Origin: Copromyces sp. CBS 386.78
Taxonomy: Eukaryota > Ascomycota > Sordariomycetes > Sordariales > Sordariaceae
Direction of reading: 5' to 3'
NCBI GenBank assembly: GCA_030685235.1
Contig: MU839103.1
Location: 248,001-312,000, forward strand
Length of the DNA stretch: 64,000 nucleotides
Shown here: one piece after another, positions 57,054-64,000 of the stretch
How the letters are laid out: each line of letters starts with the position of its first letter
Numbering within the stretch: the first letter of the stretch is position 1
Made by a program: the position numbers and the translations under genes
The notes under the pieces: generated by a model
What the model saw: only the letters and a program-made list of their open reading frames with translations
Told to the model about the DNA's origin: nothing
Database searches by the model: none

Positions 57054-57461
57054 TTAGAATTCGGTCCAGTGGAAAAGAGAACTTGGGGTAGTAGGTAGGT
57101 TACCGTCAGGGCGGTTATACCACCACCAGTGGTGCTTTTTCCTGTTTGTTTCAAGTGCATCTGCTGCTTGTTGACGATGGTTTTTGATCTTGTCAAGGGT
57201 CGTCTGAAGGTTAATCTGAATCAGACTTCCCTCCAAATCCGGGTGTGCCTCTTTGTTGAGTTTCTTAAAGTGGTCCTCTATCTGACGGATGTGACTTTCT
57301 CTCGCCTCCAATTTATCTTCTATGTCTTTGATTTCCCTATCCGCGCTGTGCGTTATGGACAGGAATGTGACAACGAGTGTGAGAAGTCCAAGAGTGAATG
57401 TAAACAAGCCAACGACATTGCTGAGGGTGGATAAAGGGCTGTCGCCTTTGTCATCGGACAT
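57054..57461 (-). CDS. Small membrane / coiled-coil protein, function unknown
   Basis: ATG 57461 (MSDDKGDSPLS) encodes 135 residues. One hydrophobic helix, VGLFTFTLGLLTLVVTFLSI at ~17-36, is followed by a charged helical part (REIKDIEDKLEARESHIRQI) likely to form a coiled coil. The C-terminus is Trp-rich (HHWWWYNRP). Similar short helix-plus-coil proteins are common and unnamed in Sordariales. A possible donor GGTAACC near the end could mean a different C-terminus. It is divergent from the tandem paralogue pair. Confidence 0.55.
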   Translation of the reverse strand: MSDDKGDSPLSTLSNVVGLFTFTLGLLTLVVTFLSITHSADREIKDIEDKLEARESHIRQIEDHFKKLNKEAHPDLEGSLIQINLQTTLDKIKNHRQQAADALETNRKKHHWWWYNRPDGNLPTTPSSLFHWTEF

Positions 57462-58187
57462 GTTGTTTTCTTGGTTGAGATGTCCTTGTGTAGAGTTTCA
57501 GGGGATCTGGCAGGGCCGAGAAGGTAAGCAATTGATGGTCGAACTTGTGTTTGGGAAGTTGCAAGGACCGCAAGAGCCGAGGAGATGCAGTAGAAATGAG
57601 GGTCTAGTATTCCAGGTAGTGTGCGAATCACGGAATGGTCAGACAACGAAGAACATGAAAAACGCTAAAGGGCTGTCTGTCAATGCCCAGACTCGGTTGG
57701 CATGTGTATGAACAACTCCCGCTCCTCGGCCACCCTCCATCAGCTGGAGCCACAATGTCATGGTGGACTGAGTGGTATTGGCATGGTGGCTGCTTCCTTC
57801 GATGCTTCATCCGCCACCACCACTAAAGTGCTGTTTGTACTAGTTATTCCAGCCTGCGGGGCTATCTTCATCTCCCGGATTCTTCTTCCTGACAACCTTC
57901 CAATCAAGGCAATCACATTTCTCCATGCTTAGCCTTTTCTTTTGAGGATGTGTGTACGACATGAGTACAATGTATCTCAGCCCCAATACTACCTACCTTA
58001 CCTACGCCATTGGGTGATTCAGCCATGGTGTTCCCACCCATCTCCATGGTGTGACCACCAACAAGACTCAGCCATGGACAGCCGTATACACCTATTTGAG
58101 TCCCAGCAAACTTCCCCGCCGACCCATTATTGCTTTGTTACGAACAAATTTCCGTCCTCATGTCCATCGCACCTCCTCAACTCCAAG
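57462..58187. promoter_or_regulatory. Divergent promoter region upstream of paralogue 1
   Basis: Contains a short open frame 57702-57932 (76 residues with one hydrophobic stretch, KVLFVLVIPACGAIFIS), without other support. The promoters of the small membrane protein and paralogue 1 lie here. Confidence 0.35.
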
Positions 58188-60239
58188 ATGTCTGTCGACA
58201 AGAGGATAAAGCTAACTCGAAGTGATGACCAGTCAATCACTGTCTCTTCTGGAACGGACACTTTTACAATAACATTCTGCGAAGTCCCCAGAGTGAGCGA
58301 CAATGCAGAACGTCGCTTTCATCGCATTCGGAAGCCACTCGCGGACGTGAATGAAACGAAAGAAAACTATCCTGTGCCTTACTTTCCCTTTACCATCTAC
58401 GGCTCTCAAACCGAAGGTAGAACCCAAGACAGTATCCCCAAAAACAAGAAGAAGGCGCTGAAGGAAAGTGGAAGTGGAAGCCAGTTCCTTGCCATCAAAG
58501 GTACGTAAATTCCTAGTCGAGATTAACGTCAGTTTCAGGCAAGATGCTGAAAGAAATATTGGTTTACAGATGACAAGGCCTTTGCAATTCGTATCGTAGG
58601 AGACTGCAAAGAGTCCGCTTTCAAGGTGAAGGTGCGGATCGGTGGTGTGAACGTCCTCCAACACACCACGCATGGAAAGAAGAGTCAGGACTACTTTGTC
58701 GTCTCCGAGCAGAAATGGATATGGGGCAAGCAAGTCGGCAAGGATACTGCCCGTCAGTTCCGCGTTTTCCGTCGTGAAAGAGAGAGGTATGTACCAGCAG
58801 CACTATCCTCGCAGGTCAACATCCGCATCCGAGTTCTCATCTGACTTGAGACCTTTTACAGACTGTCTCTGCGTTTTCAGCTTCGGAAGGATAACATCAA
58901 GAAAGAAGTCGAAATTGAAATCACTTCGCGACGTCTAGGTCTACCATGGCCACCGCCTCGCATGACTATGGGCGATGTGGATGAGTTTATTCCACAGTTT
59001 CCACAGTTTCCACAGCCCCCATCACCACCACCACAGCCAGCTTATCCGGCATATAGTTGCCCTCATGCACCTTCCCCTGTACCCTACTACCATGCGATGC
59101 CAGCACCGCAAGTAGCCGTTCAAGGACGTACTTCCACTTATACGGGTCCATCCACCCCCTACAGCTATGGCATGCGACCGCCGCCGCCGTCACAGTTAAT
59201 CTCTCATCAGATAGACTGGGAAGACAGAACATCCGAATATGTCTCAATGCCACCGGTGATGACAGCTTACCAGCGGCAACAATCTCATGCTGAAGTCACG
59301 GAACCTGCCACTTTTTCATTCAGCGACGGCCGTTCAAGTAGCTTACTGACCTCACAACAAACCAGTCAAGCACCTTCTTTGGCTGACGTGGATTTAATCG
59401 CAAGCATATCCTACGGCTATGAGGCACCCACACCGCCGCTACCATCCGAATTCCTGTCCCAACCCAGCCAACCCCAAGCATTTCACCCCAGACCCCCGGA
59501 GCTCATTCTCAATTTAACCAGCTCACCACCATCACCACCGTCTCCAGAGGTAGAGATATCAGAGGTACTTCCAGCAGCAGCAGCAGCATCAAACCCCCCT
59601 AGCGATCAAGAGAGCATCCACTCCGACCCCGAGGAGGACATGCTCCAGCACCAAATGGTCGTCGGAGCCGGCGGCCTCATTGAGCAAATCGTCCACCCGG
59701 ACCAACATCCCGACTGGATCGACGACTGCACCGTGACGCTCAAGTTCAAGATTGTCGATCCGAAATACCTGCAAACGGAGGGTGGCGTCAAAACACTGGG
59801 AACCCCCGGGGGAAACTACCGAGAGGTGCCCAACCCGCCTGACGGGACATTTCGAGGACACGCGCCGGTTGTTACGGACCCGGAGGAGTTGAGACGGGAT
59901 ATTAGGTCGCCTATGGAGCTGGAAACGATGGATGCGGGCACGAAATTTTTGAATATGAACGGAGAAAGAGGACTGCCGGTGGATTCGGGGTTGGGTTTGG
60001 TTGGAGATCAGGAGAACGGGGATGAGGAAGAGGATGCAAGAAAGTTCCAAATGCTTAACAAAGAGGCTAAGAGCCAGCCGCGGGGGTTCATGAACGATCT
60101 ACGCACGAAGAAAGAGAGTCGTGAACAGCGTAAGCAAGGTGGGGCGAGGATACAAATGGTAATGAAGCAGGAGGAGCGGAAATCGAAATGGCGGAAGCTC
60201 GTCGATGCGATGAGGCGGATTTTGACTTTGGGGCGGTAG
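58188..60239 (+). CDS. Tandem paralogue 1, unnamed multidomain protein
   Basis: Exons 58188-58500, 58570-58786 and 58862-60239 (introns 69 and 75 nt), 635 residues. Regions: N-terminal block with TFTITFCEVPRVSD; central block crossing both introns with DDKAFAIRI, FKVKVRIGGVNVLQHTT, SQDYFVVSEQKWIWGKQVG, ARQFRVF and EVEIEITSR; a Pro/Ser/Gln-rich linker (~210-410); a second conserved block from about 438 (HQMVVGAGGLIEQIV, LKFKIVDPKYL, TPGGNYREVPNPPDGTF, IRSPMELE); and a basic C-terminal helix KSKWRKLVDAMRRILTLG. The central block recalls, from memory, VN...QDYxV...W...RQF blocks of large unnamed fungal and oomycete proteins. No enzyme motif, signal peptide or membrane helix is seen. Paired with paralogue 2 downstream. 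Confidence 0.8.
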
Positions 60240-61191
60240 GCCTTGTAGCCTTTCGTAATCGCTGGAAAGGAACTGAACAGAGCAATTGATGGCCGACACT
60301 TGGACACTGAACTCCAACCGAAGCAGCTGCTACTACCCAAGGCTCGGATATGTGCCTACAATTGGTTTTTGGTAACGTTTTTGTAGAACGGAACTTTAAA
60401 TCATGGTGACTGGGTTGTCAAGAAGCATAAGTTTGATAGCCTGAATGTAACGGGTTTGGAAATCTAGCTCGGAGATGATGGATGAAACTACTTGGGAGGA
60501 AGCCCATGCAGGCAGTGGCTGACAGGGAAGAAAATGTGATTGAAGTTGGATATCAGACACTTGGTATTGGTGATTTCCGTTTGTTACCCCAAGGGCGTTC
60601 GTTGATGTCGGCAGCACCGAGGAAATAAAACTTCATGACATAGTCTGCTCTACTACGTAGGCTTGTGTCGAGAGCCGCAACAACTGCGAGATCGCCGCGG
60701 AAATGATGGGCTTGGTGTGTCGACAGGCCAAGGAAGGCGCAGATAACAAAGGGCCTCCCTTCAAAGTTGGAAAGCAGGCTCTCACTCAGCTGCTTCCCCG
60801 GGTTGGCCGATGCACCAACAGGACCGACTCGACGCCAAACGAATCCCATCAACCCTCTCCTCACCCACTCCTCATTGGTGGTTGCTTCCCCCATTGGCCG
60901 GTCGAACGACTGTCAAAATGGATGTCCTGTACGACATCAGTTCCATGCATATCAGCCTCAATGATCGACAATTGGCTTGATCGGCCTCCCCATGCAAGAG
61001 ATAACTCCGCGGTGATAGCCCGAGAATGTGGGCGGCCCCTCTCGTCAGGACGGCTATTTGTACAACTGATGATGCCGATGGTATGCTCCAGATCATCAAG
61101 TTGCAATTTTTCTTCATCAAAGGGGCCAAACAAGACGAAAGCCACCCTACCCATAAATCTTATACATCACATCTCATCACGAGCGAACAAG
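60240..61191. other. Spacer between the tandem paralogues
   Basis: Separates paralogue 1 and paralogue 2 on the same strand. No gene seen; contains the terminator of the first and the promoter of the second. Confidence 0.45.
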
Positions 61192-62926
61192 ATGATCGAA
61201 CTCAGTTACGGCAACGATAAATCTGTCCGAGTCTCCTCTGGGAAGAACAGCTTCGGCATTGCCTTCTGTGAAGTTCCCAGAGCGAGTGACAAAGCGGATC
61301 GTCGTCGCCATCGTGTCCACACGCCACTAACAGATTCAGACGGATATGGACCGAAAGGGAGCTCCTTGCATGTGTTCCCGTTCACGATGTATAAAAATTC
61401 CACAGGAAAGAAGAACACCGAGGATGGAAGCCACTATATTGCTATTAAAGGTCAGTTGCGGTGTTGTCCACCATGTAACGACAAGGAAAACTTACCAAAA
61501 GAATGATGATTCACGCAGACGATAAAGCCTTCGCGATCCGCATGTTCAGCAGTTCACCAGACATGGAGTCTGCCTTCAAGGTGAAGGTATGGATAGGCGG
61601 AGTCAACGTCCTACAACACACAACGACAGACGGGAAGCAACAGAGCCAGGACTACTTCGTCGTCTCTGAGCAAAAGTGGGTATGGGGAAAGCAGGTTGAT
61701 GAAACGACTGCGCGCCAGTTCCGGGTATTTGGTCACTCCAGAAAGTCGTAAGTCCGATTTAACCCCTAACCCAACATGCCCCCTCAGACAATCCAAGTTT
61801 CGTCTCTAACAAGTGGCCAAACCACCCCAGACTCTCTGCCAGATCACAGCTCGTGGGCGACAATATTGTGAAACAAGTAGAAATCGAAATCTCTTCACGA
61901 GAACAACGCCCGAGGACACCAGACAATCTAGCGCGCTATCGCTCGCGGTCTCGGTCACCTACAGATGAATCTCCAAGCCACCGCTCAAGGAGTGAATCGC
62001 CGGCTGCAACTCTGGTACAAACCGACTCGACAGACGTATCAATCCTCAGCGGCAGTGACTCCATCGCACCATCACCCTCGACGAGGCCAACCACCCGCCA
62101 AGGATCCACTCCGACCCTTGACGAGGCCACCGTCGTCTCGTTCTCTTCGTCGGGGGTATCCAGCCAAGGCTGTTCATGCAATCATGACAACATTGACCTC
62201 GAAAGCATCCACTCAACCCCCGAAGAAGGCGCAGCAACGAAACCGCACCAAATGGTCATCGGCACCGGCGGTCTCATCCGCCAAATCGTCGAAAAAGACC
62301 AACACCCGGAGTGGGCCGACAGCGGTGAACCCGTGACGCTCCGCTTCAAGATCTACGATCCGGAATTCTTCGAGGAGGAGACGAACATCCCGCTTGGCAA
62401 CCCCGGTGGTAACTACGAAGAGAAGGTGCCGAATCCTCCGCAGAGATGCTTCAAGCCGCATCCGCCTCTTGTTCAAAACCCGGAGAGGCTGAGGAAAGAG
62501 CTTTTGTCTCCTATGGAGCTGGAGGAGGGTAATATGAGTGGGGACGTGGAGGATGATTTGAATGCTTTCTTGGGTCTGTGGAGTGAGGCGAGGGGTCAGC
62601 CTCGGCAAGATCAACCTCCTCAGCCGATTGCAGGGCTTATGATGAAGAAGCCAACAGGACCGGAACCGGAGAAGGAACCGGAGCGGACGCGGGAGCCAAA
62701 GCCGGTCCTGCAGCGGCCCAGCTCCGCCTTGCCAGGCCCAGGGAGAAAACCGGAGAAGCGGGAGCAAAGAAGAAGTAACACGGGGTTGGCTAGAGGTTTG
62801 CCGCGCAATACATCGACAGGTACATGTACAACAACGGGTTTGACACGGAAAGAATCGACAAAGAGGTGGAAATCGAAGTGGCGCAAGTTCATAACGGCCA
62901 TGAGGCGCTTGTTGAGTCCCGGATAG
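61192..62926 (+). CDS. Tandem paralogue 2, unnamed multidomain protein
   Basis: Exons 61192-61450, 61519-61747 and 61831-62926 (introns 68 and 83 nt; first donor GTCAGT), 527 residues. Both introns occupy the same positions and phases as in paralogue 1 (before DDKAFAIR and before LS.R.QL). Shared blocks: SFGIAFCEVPRASD, FKVKVWIGGVNVLQHTTTD, SQDYFVVSEQKWVWGKQV, ARQFRVF, VEIEISSRE, then HQMVIGTGGLIRQIV, LRFKIYDPEFF, NPGGNYEEKVPNPP, LLSPMELEE and the C-terminal KSKWRKFITAMRRLLS. The linker differs: short and Ser/Arg-rich (RYRSRSRSPTDESPS) instead of Pro/Gln-rich. Clearly arose by tandem duplication with divergence of the linker. Function unknown. Confidence 0.8.
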
Positions 62927-63147
62927 TGGGGCTGCGCCGGCTTAGGTAGCTAGGTACCTATAAGGAACAGAAGAAGAATACCGATGGCAAAGATGGATTC
63001 GTTGACCGTGTGATACCTGTTGTCCGACTTGGGATGATGCATCACCTGGCCTGGGAGTCGAAGGATTTTGGAAGAGACGAGGCATGTTTTGACTCTCGGT
63101 CAATGGTAGTCGCGGCGGGGGGAGTGGATGATGGAAAATGATGTGAT

Positions 63148-64000
63148 TTAAGATGGCGGTTCGCTGGGTGTAGGTTCTGCGGGAGGGCATGTTTTGATGG
63201 TGTTCGCTATTTCGCCGATGGCCATTGCTTGACGCTCGATGGTGCTAGCAGGTCAACGTTAGTAGCTGAGGTCTACTTTGATCAAGTCTGTGGTTTGATG
63301 TGGTTATTACCTTTGTAGTGGTAGTAGCTTGATCCCTTGTATAAGCATGATGAGAGAGTCCACCTGGGATACGATGGAAGACACTGATGAGCTCATCTCG
63401 TCAGTCATGATGAACCTGTGCCGTAGTCTTAAGGAGTGTCTTCCCCCGCGAGTGAAAGAAAAAGGTTGACTGACGTGTACATACACTCCTGGTAGTTATC
63501 CTCAAGTGTACCCATGTTCTCACGCGATTCTCTCCAGTTGTAAAGTTGTCTCCAGACCGCCACTGATGTTTCGTAAAAGCCCTTGACGTCCCATCGCAGT
63601 AGAAGTCGTATCGTAGCTCTTGCATAGCCAGCAACGCTGATTTGCTCGGCGAGAAGATGCAGAATGGTGTCTGTTTCGTAGACAATCACCTCTGCCTGAT
63701 CGTAACATCTCTGGACATCCTTGAGGATTTCCTGTAACCCTTCTTCTGGCAAGCCTCCACCCGGCGCTGACTTTAGACCGGGCCCATCGCCACCAAGGTT
63801 TCCTAAGGCGTAGCTGGGGTGATTGTTGCTTTGAAACCCCGCAAAAGCCGGATCAAAAAGCTGGATGTAACGCGCCTTCTGCTCCAACGCTTGGAGGGAG
63901 TTCTTCCACCCCTTTTTCCTTAGTTGCTCCATTACTCTTCTTTCATTTTGAAGAACTCGGACTATGACCAAGTTAAGCGCCGAGAGAGCGAAAGTGAGGA
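63148..64000 (-). CDS. Unnamed protein, 5' end beyond window; helical, HET/STAND-associated-like
   Basis: Minus-strand gene entering from the right edge. Exons: 64000-63481 (5' partial), 63415-63311 and 63244-63148; introns 65 nt (GTACAC donor) and 66 nt (GTAATA donor, CTACTAAC branch, CTAG acceptor). About 239 residues are visible, ending TPSEPPS. The start shows a hydrophobic stretch LTFALSALNLVIVRVL typical of fungal N-terminal regulatory domains, then ERRVMEQLRKKGWKNSLQAL, a Gly-rich loop and long helices (YDQAEVIVYETDTILHLLAE, GFYETSVAVWRQLYNWR, SIVSQVDSLIMLIQGIKLL). It resembles N-terminal helical domains of fungal NLR/STAND-type genes in flavour, but ends without an NTPase. Identity uncertain. 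Confidence 0.65.

Noticed and set aside
1..64000. CRISPR arrays, bacterial operons or phage genes
   Set aside because: Introns, RIP and eukaryotic gene content exclude a prokaryotic origin; no spaced repeats were seen.

Overview
The window is nuclear DNA of a filamentous ascomycete. Short 50-110 nt spliceosomal introns (GTRNGT donors, CTAAC-type branch sites), GC-biased third codon positions in housekeeping genes, and sharply bounded AT-rich blocks in which CAA/CAG/TGG codons have become TAA/TAG all point to a Pezizomycotina genome with repeat-induced point mutation (RIP). Gene content and splice style resemble Sordariales; the species cannot be fixed from sequence alone.

Layout. (1) 1-8450: RIP-degraded block holding a complete relic MULE DNA transposon (1465-5026, ~120 bp terminal inverted repeats, 8 bp target duplication) nested in another degraded element with a gag-like frame. 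(2) 8451-18732: a three-gene island with an MFS transporter, a stand-alone EgtD/EasF-type methyltransferase and an FAD phenol-hydroxylase-type monooxygenase, a plausible small-metabolite cluster. (3) 18733-24670: a second RIPed MULE-class element with inverted repeats and a 9 bp target duplication. (4) 24671-40574: conserved housekeeping genes: Mpv17/PMP22 protein, phosphoglycerate kinase, Sem1/Dss1 proteasome subunit, Iml2-like protein and a fatty-acid-hydroxylase-like membrane protein. (5) 40575-44964: a third RIPed DNA transposon with ~60 bp inverted repeats, a Tc1/mariner-type (DDE_3) transposase relic on the minus strand and an accessory frame on the plus strand. (6) 44965-57461: a large alpha/beta hydrolase, an Arg-rich unknown, a receptor-like single-pass membrane protein, Hri1, a class I methyltransferase and a small membrane/coiled-coil protein. 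(7) 57462-64000: two tandem paralogues of an unnamed multidomain family with identical intron positions and phases, then the 3' part of a gene running off the right edge.

The most novel material is the tandem paralogue pair at 58188-62926. Both share a mid-protein block, a variable low-complexity linker, a second conserved block and a basic C-terminal helix. From memory these blocks resemble ones that flank ubiquitin-like domains in other eukaryotic proteins, but no ubiquitin fold is visible here. The three transposon relics are also informative: their inverted repeats stay GC-normal while the interiors are saturated with RIP mutations, and the transposase frames are broken mainly by stop codons rather than by indels.
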